Made by a program: the position numbers and the translations under genes. Below the pieces are notes generated by a model that was given only the letters and a program-made list of their open reading frames with translations, did no database searches and was not told where the DNA came from. Shown piece by piece: positions 56,672 through 64,000 of a stretch of 64,000 bases of DNA. The stretch is taken from positions 124,001 to 188,000 of the forward strand of contig JAJZVW010000002.1 in NCBI GenBank assembly GCA_021847015.1. The letters are read 5' to 3'. Origin of the DNA: Pseudomonadota bacterium (lineage in GTDB: Bacteria; Pseudomonadota; Alphaproteobacteria; Rhodospirillales; Magnetospirillaceae). Every line of letters starts with the position of its first letter. Position 1 is the stretch's first letter.

Positions 56672-58057
56672 CTATTCCAGGAGTTCGAGAAGGGTAGCGA
56701 ACTTTATGTCCGTCTCGGCCAGTTCGCTTTCCGGCCGCGAGTTGCCGACGATCCCGGCACCCGCCCAAAGCCGGGCCGCACGGTTTTCGATCAGGGCCGA
56801 GCGCAGCACCACCGACGCCTCACCGTCTCCAAGGGCATCGATCCAGCCGGCCACGCCGGAGTACCAGCCGTCGCGCCGCTCACCGATGCGATTCAGCCAG
56901 GACAGGGCCTTTCCCCGGGGCCAGCCGGCGACGGCGGGCGTGGGGTGGAGGCGGGCCACCACGTCCAGCAAATGGTTGCCGGTGCGGACGCAACCGGCGA
57001 CGGGAGTCCAAAGGTGCTGGAGGAGGCGCAACGGCATCACCCTGGGCTCCCGCGCATGCTCGATGCCGGTGCATATCTCCCCAAGGGAGCGGGCGACGGC
57101 ATCGACGACCAGGGCATGCTCGTGGCGCTCTTTGGCGCTGGCCATCAATTCGGCGGCCAGGACCGCATCCGTTTCGGGATCGGCGCCGCGCCGCGCCGTC
57201 CCGGCCAGGGCGTGGCTGACCACGCGGTTGCCCAGCTTGACGGCCAGACGCTCGGGGCTGGCCGCGACGACCTTGCCGGTGCCGTGGGGCAAGGCGAATA
57301 CCGTGCAGTCGGGGTAGCGTGCGACCAGGGCGCGCATCATGCGCGGCACGTCCACGGGACGTGAAAATTCGAGATCGACGCGGCGGGACAGCACGACCTT
57401 TCCCAATTGGCCGCCCGCAACCGCGGCGGCGGCGTCGCGCACCCGTTCCATCCACTCGGCGGGCGCCGGAGTTTCGCTGCGGCGCATCACCGTTATGGGC
57501 TCCCAGGGACGGTTGGTCGCCGCCCCGCCCAGCATCATCCGGTCGAGTTCGTCCGCCCACAGGCGCGCCACCCGCATCGTGGGACCGCCATCGCCACGGA
57601 CGCTGAGGACGACGGACGCCACCATGCCGTCCCGCTGGACCAGGACGCGCGGCACCCATAATACGGCCGGGGAGTCTGCCCCGCCGGTGAACGGGAAGGC
57701 GAAGAAGGCACGCGGCGGGGAGGATGGGCCATCGGTATCCCACGTGCTGCGAAGGGCATCGAACCGGCGTGCCAAATGCGCCGGGGCGGATTCACCGTCC
57801 GAGGGCACCAGGACGGCTTCGCCGCGCCCGACGGCCCACCGCTGCGCGCTGGGTGCGGCCCAGAGCGTGTCCCCCTCGATATGGGTGGGGTCGGGCAGGG
57901 AAGACGGTGCCACGGGCACGCACAGGCTGACGAGCCGGCCTATGGGCAGGGTCGGATACCGGGACGCGAAGGTCAGCGCCGCCGCCCGTACGGTGCGGAT
58001 GCTTTCCGGAGCGATTCGGCATCCGGCCGCGACGCGAATGGGCGCGGGATACGTCAT
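56672..58057 (-). CDS. menF: isochorismate synthase
   Basis: Chorismate-binding enzyme giving isochorismate for MenD. 461 aa with the conserved core at the C-terminal half: GGQLGKVVLSRRVDLEF, VVAASPERLAVKLGNRVVSH, LAGTARRGADPETD, SAKERHEHALVVDA, LHPTPAVAGWPRGKAL, YSGVAGWID and RLWAGAGIVGNSRPESE. The N-terminal ~170 residues are more divergent. ATG at 58057 overlaps the menA stop (ATGA). MenF rather than EntC/PchA is inferred from the men operon. Confidence 0.94.
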   Translation of the reverse strand: MTYPAPIRVAAGCRIAPESIRTVRAAALTFASRYPTLPIGRLVSLCVPVAPSSLPDPTHIEGDTLWAAPSAQRWAVGRGEAVLVPSDGESAPAHLARRFDALRSTWDTDGPSSPPRAFFAFPFTGGADSPAVLWVPRVLVQRDGMVASVVLSVRGDGGPTMRVARLWADELDRMMLGGAATNRPWEPITVMRRSETPAPAEWMERVRDAAAAVAGGQLGKVVLSRRVDLEFSRPVDVPRMMRALVARYPDCTVFALPHGTGKVVAASPERLAVKLGNRVVSHALAGTARRGADPETDAVLAAELMASAKERHEHALVVDAVARSLGEICTGIEHAREPRVMPLRLLQHLWTPVAGCVRTGNHLLDVVARLHPTPAVAGWPRGKALSWLNRIGERRDGWYSGVAGWIDALGDGEASVVLRSALIENRAARLWAGAGIVGNSRPESELAETDIKFATLLELLE

Positions 58058-58950
58058 GCCCGCACCAACATGCCGAGGCTGGTGGAGGCTGCCAGCGCCA
58101 ACTGGGTGCGCGCGGTGGCGGCCAGGATGCGGTTGAACGCCGGCCCGGGCGGCAGGCGCCGGAAATCGCGGATGCACAAGACGGCCAGCGGCAGTGCCAA
58201 TACGCCCGCCGACGCGCCGGGCGGCAGCAGCGGCAGCAGCGCGAACGGGAGCAGCATCAGCGCGCCGTAGACGTGGCGGCTTGCCGCCGGGCCGATGCGC
58301 ATTGCCAAGGTGTGCCGGCCGGCGAGCCGGTCGGCCTCGGCATCCCGGTAGTTGTTGACGGTCAGCACCGCCGCCGCCGGGAATCCGATCGCCAATCCCA
58401 GCACGAGGGCGTTCCAATCGGCCGGCAAGCCCTGCAACCAGGCGCTGCCCGCCACGGCGCCGATGCCGAAAAAGGCGAGGACGAACACTTCGCCCAGCAT
58501 GGTGTGGGAAATCGGCATTGGGCCGCCCGAATAGGCCCAGCCCGCCAGCAGCGACAGGAGGCCGAGCGCGACGATGGGCCAGCCGCCGACCACGGCGAGG
58601 TAAAGGCCCACCACCGCCGCCAGCCCGAAGCAGAGGAAGGCGGCGGCCCGGACGCGACCGGGGGGAGCCCAACCCAGGGCGGTGATTCGCGGCGGGCCCG
58701 GCCGCAACGGCCGGTCGCCGCCACCGAGAGCGTCGGCGACGTCGTTGTGCAGATTGGTTCCCGCCTGGATGAGGATCGCGCCGGCCAGCGCCGCAACCAT
58801 CGGGCCCGGCCGGAAGGCTTGGCCGAGCGCCACCGCCAGGGCGCTGCCGGCCAGGACCGGTGCGACCGCGATGGTCAGGGTCTTCGGCCGTGCCGCCATC
58901 ACCCACAACCACCAGCCGGTAGGCCGGCGGTATGCCGCGTCGATGTTCAT
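58054..58950 (-). CDS. menA: 1,4-dihydroxy-2-naphthoate polyprenyltransferase
   Basis: Membrane prenyltransferase of the UbiA family. 298 aa and ~8 helices. The first Asp-rich motif is NLHNDVADALGGGDRPLRPG and the second is LTVNNYRDAEADRLAGRHTL; both match MenA more closely than UbiA. AARPKTLTIAVAPVLAGSAL at the N-terminus is also typical. ATG at 58950 follows TCGGGAGGG and overlaps the ubiE stop by 4 bp. Confidence 0.94.
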   Translation of the reverse strand: MNIDAAYRRPTGWWLWVMAARPKTLTIAVAPVLAGSALAVALGQAFRPGPMVAALAGAILIQAGTNLHNDVADALGGGDRPLRPGPPRITALGWAPPGRVRAAAFLCFGLAAVVGLYLAVVGGWPIVALGLLSLLAGWAYSGGPMPISHTMLGEVFVLAFFGIGAVAGSAWLQGLPADWNALVLGLAIGFPAAAVLTVNNYRDAEADRLAGRHTLAMRIGPAASRHVYGALMLLPFALLPLLPPGASAGVLALPLAVLCIRDFRRLPPGPAFNRILAATARTQLALAASTSLGMLVRA

Positions 58951-59684
58951 CCCTCCCGACCCCCCGGTTTGGTGCCGACATGCAGGCAGGCGATACCGAA
59001 ACTCAAATTGCTCCACGACAGGTTGACGAAGCCGGCCGTCCGCATCAAGTCCGCCATCGCCTCCTGGTCGGGAAACCGGCGGATGGATTCCACCAGGTAC
59101 TCGTACGCCGCGGGCTCGTGCGCGACCCAGGCCCCCAAGCGCGGTATCACGGCGAAAGAATACAAATTGTAGAAGGGCCGCAGAAGAGCCAAGGGACGGG
59201 AGAACTCCAGACATAGAAACCGGCCGCCGGGTACGAGGACCCTCAGCACCTCGGCCAGGGCCGTTTCCAGCCGGGTGACGTTGCGCAGGCCGAAAGCGAT
59301 GGTGACGGTGTCCACCGAGGAATCGGGGAAGGGCATCGCTTCGGCCGTGCCGGCGACGAAGCGGACGGTCCGAGGGCATCGGGTGCGGCCGACCGCCATC
59401 ATTTCGGGGGAGGGGTCGCACACCGCCACGTCGCGGTCGCTTGCCGCCATCAGCCGGGCGACGTCGCCGGTGCCGCCGGCGAGATCGACGATGCGCTGCC
59501 CCGTAACGGGTGCCGCCGCATGGGCCAAGGTCCGTTTCCACAGGCGGTGGATGCCCAGGCTCATGGCGTCGTTCATCAGGTCGTAGCGGCCGGCCACGGA
59601 CCGGAACACGTGGCGGATGCGCCGCTCCCGCTCCTCGGGCGATACCGAGGCGTAGCCGAACGTGCCGTCGATGTCGGCCGTCAC
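58947..59684 (-). CDS. ubiE: demethylmenaquinone/ubiquinone C-methyltransferase (UbiE/MenG)
   Basis: Final C-methylation of menaquinone, and often of ubiquinone. 245 aa with VFRSVAGRYDLMNDAMSLGIHRLWKRTL, motif I RIVDLAGGTGDVARLM, VTIAFGLRNVTRLETALAEV, GRFLCLEFSRP and YLVESIRRFPDQEAM. GTG at 59684 overlaps the nosY stop (GTGA), the joint between the nos and men parts of the operon. In this context it is probably dedicated to menaquinone, which would imply another ubiE for ubiquinone; this is inference. Confidence 0.93.
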   Translation of the reverse strand: MTADIDGTFGYASVSPEERERRIRHVFRSVAGRYDLMNDAMSLGIHRLWKRTLAHAAAPVTGQRIVDLAGGTGDVARLMAASDRDVAVCDPSPEMMAVGRTRCPRTVRFVAGTAEAMPFPDSSVDTVTIAFGLRNVTRLETALAEVLRVLVPGGRFLCLEFSRPLALLRPFYNLYSFAVIPRLGAWVAHEPAAYEYLVESIRRFPDQEAMADLMRTAGFVNLSWSNLSFGIACLHVGTKPGGREG

Positions 59685-60508
59685 AGCACGTCGCCGCGGC
59701 GGAACAGCCGGTAGCCGAGCCAGGCGCAGCCCGTCCCCAGCAGCAACGGCCAAGTCAGCGCGAAGACGAGGTATCCGGTGCGGCCCAGCTCGTCCAGGAT
59801 GACCCAGGACGCCGGGCCGAGGATGACCAGTTGGGGATCGAAAAGAAGGATGGCGGCGGTGCGGAAGGATTGCAGCGGATTGGCCAGCGCGATGCCGACC
59901 ACCGCCTCCAAGGGCAATTGCTCGCGGATCAGGAGGCCGAGCAGGATCAGGTCCAGGAACAGCAGCATCACCAGCCAGATCAGGAAGGCTCCGGTCTGGG
60001 CGACGTCGGGCGAGCGCGCCACCGTCGAAATCAGCATGCCCAGCCCGAGAAACGACCAGGACAGGGACATCAATAGCAGCGTGTAGACGGCGAACAGATC
60101 CCACGGCACGCCCAGGTGCCGGTAATGGCCCCAGGCCGCCGCGCCGGCCATGGCGGCGAAGACCGGCAGGAACACTACCGCGAAGCGGCCCAGCATCTTG
60201 CCCCAGTACCAGGCGGACAGCGGAACGGGCAGCGCCAGCATGTATTCGAACACCCCCGCGGCCCGGTCGCCCGCCACCGAGCGCACGGTGGTGATGAGGA
60301 TGAACACGGGCAGGATGGCGACGCAAAGCTGGATGTAGGTCACCAGCAGGCGCGACAGGCCGACGAAACCGAGCACGCGGGATTCGGTCACGCCGAACAC
60401 GAACAGCAAGGTGACGACGCCCCCGAACACCAGGGCGTAGAACAGGAACCAGCGTGCGCGCAGCGAGGCGGCGATGTCGAGGCGGGCGGCATGCAGAAGT
60501 GGCGTCAT
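59681..60508 (-). CDS. nosY: NosY, ABC permease for N2O reductase maturation
   Basis: 275 aa with six hydrophobic helices and the ABC-2 pattern (GDRAAGVFEYMLALPVPLSAWYWGKML between helices 2 and 3). With NosF and NosD it forms the transporter that supports assembly of the Cu centre of N2O reductase. The gene starts 3 bp after the nosL stop and overlaps ubiE by 4 bp. Its order (nosF, nosL, nosY) differs from the nosF-Y-L order I know in many clusters. Confidence 0.9.
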   Translation of the reverse strand: MTPLLHAARLDIAASLRARWFLFYALVFGGVVTLLFVFGVTESRVLGFVGLSRLLVTYIQLCVAILPVFILITTVRSVAGDRAAGVFEYMLALPVPLSAWYWGKMLGRFAVVFLPVFAAMAGAAAWGHYRHLGVPWDLFAVYTLLLMSLSWSFLGLGMLISTVARSPDVAQTGAFLIWLVMLLFLDLILLGLLIREQLPLEAVVGIALANPLQSFRTAAILLFDPQLVILGPASWVILDELGRTGYLVFALTWPLLLGTGCAWLGYRLFRRGDVL

Positions 60509-60511
60509 CGG

Positions 60512-61006
60512 TCATGCTCCCGGGGCGGGATGTTCGCAACGGCCGGTGGAGCCGTGCGCGGCGACCGCCTTGCGGAAATCGGCGAAGGACAGGGCGCCCG
60601 CGCGGGCCACGGCCACCGCGCCGAAATTGTAGGACATGGGCGATTTCGGTCCGGCGACGTACCAGGCCAAGCGGCCGTCCAGCCATGTGCCGCGCTCGAC
60701 GTCGCCGGCCCAGAACTCCATGTGCGGATCGGCGCTCCAGGGCTTGTCGCACAGAAACATGGCGCCGCAGCCGATATCGTCGAACTTCCACAGCTTGCCG
60801 CCGGGCCCGCGGATTTCGGCGGCGAAGTGGGGATCGTCGATGATCATGCCGCAATAGTCGCAGTTTTCCTTGCCCCACCGCACGGCGACCGGTCCCGTCC
60901 GGCCGCCTCCGCATGCGCACAGGGGGCCGGACAGGGCTGCGGCGGCCACCAGGCCCGGCACGAGACTCAGCAGATGGCGGCGGTTCAAGACCCTTGGGAC
61001 GCACAT
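60512..61006 (-). CDS. nosL: NosL copper-binding lipoprotein
   Basis: 164 aa. N-terminal signal with a lipobox-like LCAC near residue 32, so the protein should be anchored in the membrane on the periplasmic side. The conserved NosL segment is KENCDYCGMIIDDPHFAAEI, with the CxxC Cu(I) site, followed by KFDDIGCGAMFLCD and MSYNFGAVAVA. NosL delivers copper to apo-NosZ. The start overlaps the 3' end of nosF by 22 bp. Confidence 0.93.
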   Translation of the reverse strand: MCVPRVLNRRHLLSLVPGLVAAAALSGPLCACGGGRTGPVAVRWGKENCDYCGMIIDDPHFAAEIRGPGGKLWKFDDIGCGAMFLCDKPWSADPHMEFWAGDVERGTWLDGRLAWYVAGPKSPMSYNFGAVAVARAGALSFADFRKAVAAHGSTGRCEHPAPGA

Positions 61007-61869
61007 GGGATGTCCTCCTCAGCCGCGGTCATGGACAGGTTGGCGATCAGGCCGGTGTAGCGCGACAGCATGCACATGAAGCGGAGCCGGTCGGGGCCAT
61101 TGACCCGCCCGGACCACACCAAGCCGTTTTCATCCGGATGGAAGCACCACTCGGCGGCGGCGCGCGCGAATGCCGGATCGGTACGCACCAGGCGGACGAG
61201 GCAGGCCACGCGGCTGGTCATGTCCGCGTCGTCGGCGACGCGGTCGTCCAGCACGACGCGGCCCATGTCCATCTCGATGACGCGGTTGACCAGCGCCGCG
61301 ACTTCATCCAGGCGGTGGCTGGTGATCAGCATCACCCCCGACCCTTTCCGTTCGGCCAGCAAGTGGAAGAAGATGTGGCGGGCGTCGGGGTCGAGATTGG
61401 CGGCGGGCTCGTCCAGAATCAGGATGTCGCTGTCCCGACCGAGCGCGATGCCGATCAAAGCCTTCTGTTTCATCCCGCCCGACAGCTTGATGAAGGGCAG
61501 CCGGCGGATGCGGCTGAAGTCGAGGCCGAGTTCCGCCATCACGTCCGCCATGCGCTCCGGCCGGCTGCCGCAGACGTTGGCGGCGAAGGACACCAGTTCT
61601 CCCACCGGCATTTCCAGCGGCGGCGGGATCTGCGGCACGAATCCCACGCGGCGCAATACCTGGCCGCGGTGCTCGCGCGGGCTCAAGCCCTCCACGGCGA
61701 TGGCGCCGTCATGGATGTATTCCCCAAGGAGGCAGCGGATCAGCGTCGTCTTGCCCGCGCCGTTGGACCCCACGAGAGCGATCCGGTCGCCCTTGCTCAG
61801 GTCGAGGGTCACCCCGTCGAGCACGCGGTTCCGGCGGAAGGTCTTGGAGACGTCGGTGAAGCGGATCAT
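60985..61869 (-). CDS. nosF: NosF, ABC ATPase for N2O reductase maturation
   Basis: 294 aa with Walker A LVGSNGAGKTTLIRCLLGEY (~residue 31), Q-loop GFVPQIPPPLEMPVGELVSF, signature KLSGGMKQKALIGIAL and Walker B ILILDEPAANLDP. It is longer than a bare ATPase by a ~70-residue C-terminal extension, as in NosF. The ATG at 61869 is 13 bp after the nosH stop; the longer frame upstream lies in nosH. Confidence 0.93.
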   Translation of the reverse strand: MIRFTDVSKTFRRNRVLDGVTLDLSKGDRIALVGSNGAGKTTLIRCLLGEYIHDGAIAVEGLSPREHRGQVLRRVGFVPQIPPPLEMPVGELVSFAANVCGSRPERMADVMAELGLDFSRIRRLPFIKLSGGMKQKALIGIALGRDSDILILDEPAANLDPDARHIFFHLLAERKGSGVMLITSHRLDEVAALVNRVIEMDMGRVVLDDRVADDADMTSRVACLVRLVRTDPAFARAAAEWCFHPDENGLVWSGRVNGPDRLRFMCMLSRYTGLIANLSMTAAEEDIPCASQGS

Positions 61870-61882
61870 TCGAACCTTCCTG

Positions 61883-62845
61883 TCACAGCAGCTTGTCGAG
61901 ACCCTTGACCCTGAAGCGGAGCGAACCGGTCGGACAGGCGTCCACGCACAAGCCGCAACGGGTGCAATCGGCGCCGATGGGCAGATCGACGTCCGCGGCG
62001 TAGCTTTTCTTGGTGCATTCCAGCACATGGGGAACGAGGCAGACCTTCCGGCAATCGCCCTCGTGCAGGCAGTTTTCGAGATTGTACGTCACCTGCACCG
62101 GCGAGACCGCGCCGACGATGCCGTAGGTCAGCCCCACCGGGCAAATGTAGCGGCACCACATGCGGCGGATGAACAGGACCTCGTAGGCCAGCAAGGCGCC
62201 CACCCAGATCAGGGCAAGCCCAGGTCCGTAGATCAAAGCCCGCGACAGGATGCCGGTGGGCGAGATGGATTCGTAGACGGTGAAGCCGCTGATCGCCGCC
62301 AGGGCGGCGAACACCAGATAGAGCACCGTCCGGGTGCCGCGATGGAGCGGGTAATCCACCACCAGCCGTTTGGCGGCCAGCTTGAGGTGGATCTTTTCGG
62401 CCAGTTCCGCCAGCAGATGGTAGGGGCAGACCCAAGAACAGAACGAGCGCCCGCCGAACAGCCACCACAGGAACAGGACCGTGCCAGTGCCGATCACCAG
62501 ATTGACGAGCACATGCTTGAAGGCGAGCATCACCTGGAGGGCCGAGTTGAGGTCGGCGAAATGGAAGCCGATCACCCGCGAGGCGGTGAGCGCTCCCTCG
62601 ACCAGTTGCACGTCGAAACGGTACGAGACGACGAAAAGCAGGTTGACGGCGATCAGCACCGCCCAGCGCCGGTTGCGCCATGTGTTCTTCCGCGTCTCCG
62701 AATGGGTGGCCTTGATCGCGCGGGCGCGTTCGGCGCCCTTGACCCGGCGCTTGGCTTCGTGGATGGCGGCGGCCGCCTCGGTGTAGGCGGTGGGGCGCAC
62801 GGGTGCCGCGCCCAGCATGATCCGCAGCGAATCGAGCAGCTTCAT
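61883..62845 (-). CDS. nosH: NosH/NapH-like quinol dehydrogenase membrane subunit
   Basis: 320 aa with four or more membrane helices, two Cys-x3-Cys-Pro motifs (GRSFCSWVCPYHLLAEL, RRMWCRYICPVGLTYG) and a C-terminal [4Fe-4S] ferredoxin site CTRCGLCVDACPTGSL. This is the NapH family; in nos clusters of clade II it is called NosH and is thought to take electrons from menaquinol. It lacks the periplasmic flavin domain of NosR, which argues against NosR. An N-terminal extension (~1-70) is rich in Ala/Arg/Glu. It is coupled to nosG (ATGA). Confidence 0.9.
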   Translation of the reverse strand: MKLLDSLRIMLGAAPVRPTAYTEAAAAIHEAKRRVKGAERARAIKATHSETRKNTWRNRRWAVLIAVNLLFVVSYRFDVQLVEGALTASRVIGFHFADLNSALQVMLAFKHVLVNLVIGTGTVLFLWWLFGGRSFCSWVCPYHLLAELAEKIHLKLAAKRLVVDYPLHRGTRTVLYLVFAALAAISGFTVYESISPTGILSRALIYGPGLALIWVGALLAYEVLFIRRMWCRYICPVGLTYGIVGAVSPVQVTYNLENCLHEGDCRKVCLVPHVLECTKKSYAADVDLPIGADCTRCGLCVDACPTGSLRFRVKGLDKLL

Positions 62846-63600
62846 GACGCATTCCCCCTCTGGCGGCGAATATCGACGACGATGGCTGCCGGTTCGGCCG
62901 GGCAGATCATCTCGCACATGCCGCAGCCCACGCAGGCCGATGTGACCACCGGCGTGCGCCGTTTGTCGGCCGGGTCGGCGGACAGCGGTGCGAGCGCGAT
63001 GGCGTCCTTGATGGGACATTCGCGGACGCACAGGTCGCAGAGCGGAAGGTCGTAGGGATGGTCGGCCACCCGGATCGGCTTCCACCGGTCGACCTCGACG
63101 TAACGGTGGATGCCCTTGTACGCGGGACCGCGCGCCTGGCCTTTGAACCCCACCCCCTGGCGGGCGAGGCATGCTTCCGGCCGGGCGAGGCGTGCCAGGC
63201 CCATGTGGACGTCCTCCTTGCGGTTGAGGGTATGGGAAAGGGCGCCGGTGGGGCATGCGAGCACGCATTGCACGACGTCGCACGAAAAGTCGCAGGCTTG
63301 GTTGCGCGCAACGATGTGGGGGACGCCGAGGCCGTAGCCTTCGTCGATGTCGCCCAGGTGGATCGCCTTGACCGGGCAGACCTGCACGCATTGGCCGCAC
63401 TTGATGCAGGCGGCCAGGAATTCGTGTTCGGCCAGCGCGCCCGGCGGGCGCAGCCTCGGGATCCACTTGCGCAATACCGGGAAGAAGCCCAGCAGGGACG
63501 CCCCGACGACCGCGGTGCCCATGGCGACCGACCGCAGGATCTGGCGACGGAGCTTCTGGTTGGGAAGAAGCGGGGGTGGCGCGGGTCTGGGTTCGGTCAT
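62842..63600 (-). CDS. nosG: NosG/NapG-like ferredoxin-type protein
   Basis: 252 aa. A Tat-like N-terminus (NQKLRRQILRSVAMGTAVVG with RRQ; not a perfect RR motif) precedes four [4Fe-4S] sites: CIKCGQCVQVCPVKA, DFSCDVVQCVLACPTG, LCDLCVRECPIKDA and CVGCGMCEMICPAEP. This is the NapG pattern. With NosH it should form a membrane quinol dehydrogenase delivering electrons toward N2O reductase. It overlaps nosD and nosH by 4 bp on each side. Confidence 0.9.
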   Translation of the reverse strand: MTEPRPAPPPLLPNQKLRRQILRSVAMGTAVVGASLLGFFPVLRKWIPRLRPPGALAEHEFLAACIKCGQCVQVCPVKAIHLGDIDEGYGLGVPHIVARNQACDFSCDVVQCVLACPTGALSHTLNRKEDVHMGLARLARPEACLARQGVGFKGQARGPAYKGIHRYVEVDRWKPIRVADHPYDLPLCDLCVRECPIKDAIALAPLSADPADKRRTPVVTSACVGCGMCEMICPAEPAAIVVDIRRQRGNAS

Positions 63601-64000
63601 GGCTGCGCGGCCCTCCGTTGTCCGGCGTCGGAAATTCGGTAACGGGGATGTTTGTCCTCGAGGATTATCTCGGGCTGGCTGAACGGCGCGAGGCGGTCGA
63701 GGAAATCCAGGACTTCAAGCAGGGGCGTTCCCTTGAAGAAACGGGTGTTGGGAACGTCCATCCACATCTGGCCGGCATAGGCCATCAGGATGAACGGCGT
63801 GTCGCCGATGCCGTCATTGTTGCGATCGAACCCCTCGTAACTGTCCCAGGCGTTCCCGTCCCACAGGTTGTTCTTCGCGCTGCCTCGTCCGTAGACCGCG
63901 ACGTCGGTCATGTTGCCCTTGAACTCGTTGGCGCGGAATTCGTTGTCATGCCACTCGTTGATGAAGCTGACGCCGATATCGTCGAAGGCGATGCGGTTGC
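63597..64000 (-). CDS. nosD: NosD, C-terminal part
   Basis: The frame runs off the right edge, so the N-terminus is missing. The visible 133 residues show the beta-helix repeats with Asn ladders (NEWHDNEFRANEFKGNMTDV, then GSAKNNLWDGNAWDSYEGFD) and DRNNDGIGDTPF, characteristic of NosD, a periplasmic protein needed for NosZ copper-centre assembly. The stop overlaps the nosG start (ATGA). nosZ and any nosB lie beyond the window if present. Confidence 0.92.
   Translation of the reverse strand, partial: NRIAFDDIGVSFINEWHDNEFRANEFKGNMTDVAVYGRGSAKNNLWDGNAWDSYEGFDRNNDGIGDTPFILMAYAGQMWMDVPNTRFFKGTPLLEVLDFLDRLAPFSQPEIILEDKHPRYRISDAGQRRAAQP

Noticed and set aside
56672-58981. Minus-strand frame of 769 codons suggesting a menA-menF fusion
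   Set aside because: The first ~308 codons are menA read out of frame; menA has its own start at 58950 and stop at 58054.
58947-61004. Minus-strand frame of 685 codons suggesting a nos-ubiE fusion protein
   Set aside because: Only the last 245 codons match UbiE. The remainder is nosL and nosY out of frame, and nosY has its own stop overlapping the ubiE start.
61883-62845. Possible NosR instead of NosH
   Set aside because: The periplasmic flavin-binding part and the larger size of NosR are absent; the protein has NapH length and motifs.

Overview
The window looks like a chromosome segment of a GC-rich alphaproteobacterium, most likely Rhodospirillales and Magnetospirillum/Phaeospirillum-like. 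This is inferred from three things: the housekeeping order ubiG / lysC / nitronate monooxygenase / ptsP / rodZ / ispG / hisS / prfA / prmC / DUF4167 / clpB; a menaquinone pathway alongside ubiG; and a nosD-G-H-F-L-Y cluster of the kind found with atypical (clade II) N2O reductases. No rRNA or tRNA gene was recognised.

Layout. 1-7 kb: end of a GGDEF/EAL protein, an XRE regulator, a MITE-like insertion, class II DAHP synthase, a YeiH-type transporter with a coupled Cys-rich miniprotein, and nadE. 7.07-12.8 kb: a complete type II-C CRISPR-Cas locus. It has 17 identical 36-bp repeats, cas2, cas1 and cas9 on the minus strand, and a tracrRNA candidate beyond cas9 on the plus strand. Its anti-repeat and T-tract show that crRNAs are read from the plus strand, convergent with the cas operon. 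13-30 kb: gltX, cysS, a membrane protein, a NIT-domain histidine kinase, a degenerate receiver protein, a GntR regulator, several membrane transporters (TerC, SpmAB-like, LrgAB, SemiSWEET, MgtC-like), PagL and a c-type cytochrome. 29-50 kb: mostly housekeeping genes, with a glutamyl-tRNA reductase between hisS and prfA. 50-64 kb: a diguanylate cyclase, then menE on the plus strand facing a long minus-strand operon.

The minus-strand operon reads nosD-nosG-nosH-nosF-nosL-nosY-ubiE/menG-menA-menF-menD-menB-menC. Most junctions overlap (often ATGA or GTGA) or are a few bases apart. N2O-reductase maturation and electron-transfer genes therefore appear to be expressed as one unit with most of the enzymes that make menaquinone, the probable electron donor.

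A family of short palindromic, MITE-like repeats with the ends TGTCATCCCGA...TCGGGATGACA is scattered through the window. Two copies have long terminal inverted repeats and target-site duplications. Half-copies lie at 5.15 kb and beside the CRISPR array. One copy lies inside the reading frame of prmC and would add a repeat-encoded stretch to the protein. The observations most worth a second look are the nos-men supraoperon, the II-C CRISPR locus with repeat-borne promoter-like motifs, and this repeat family.
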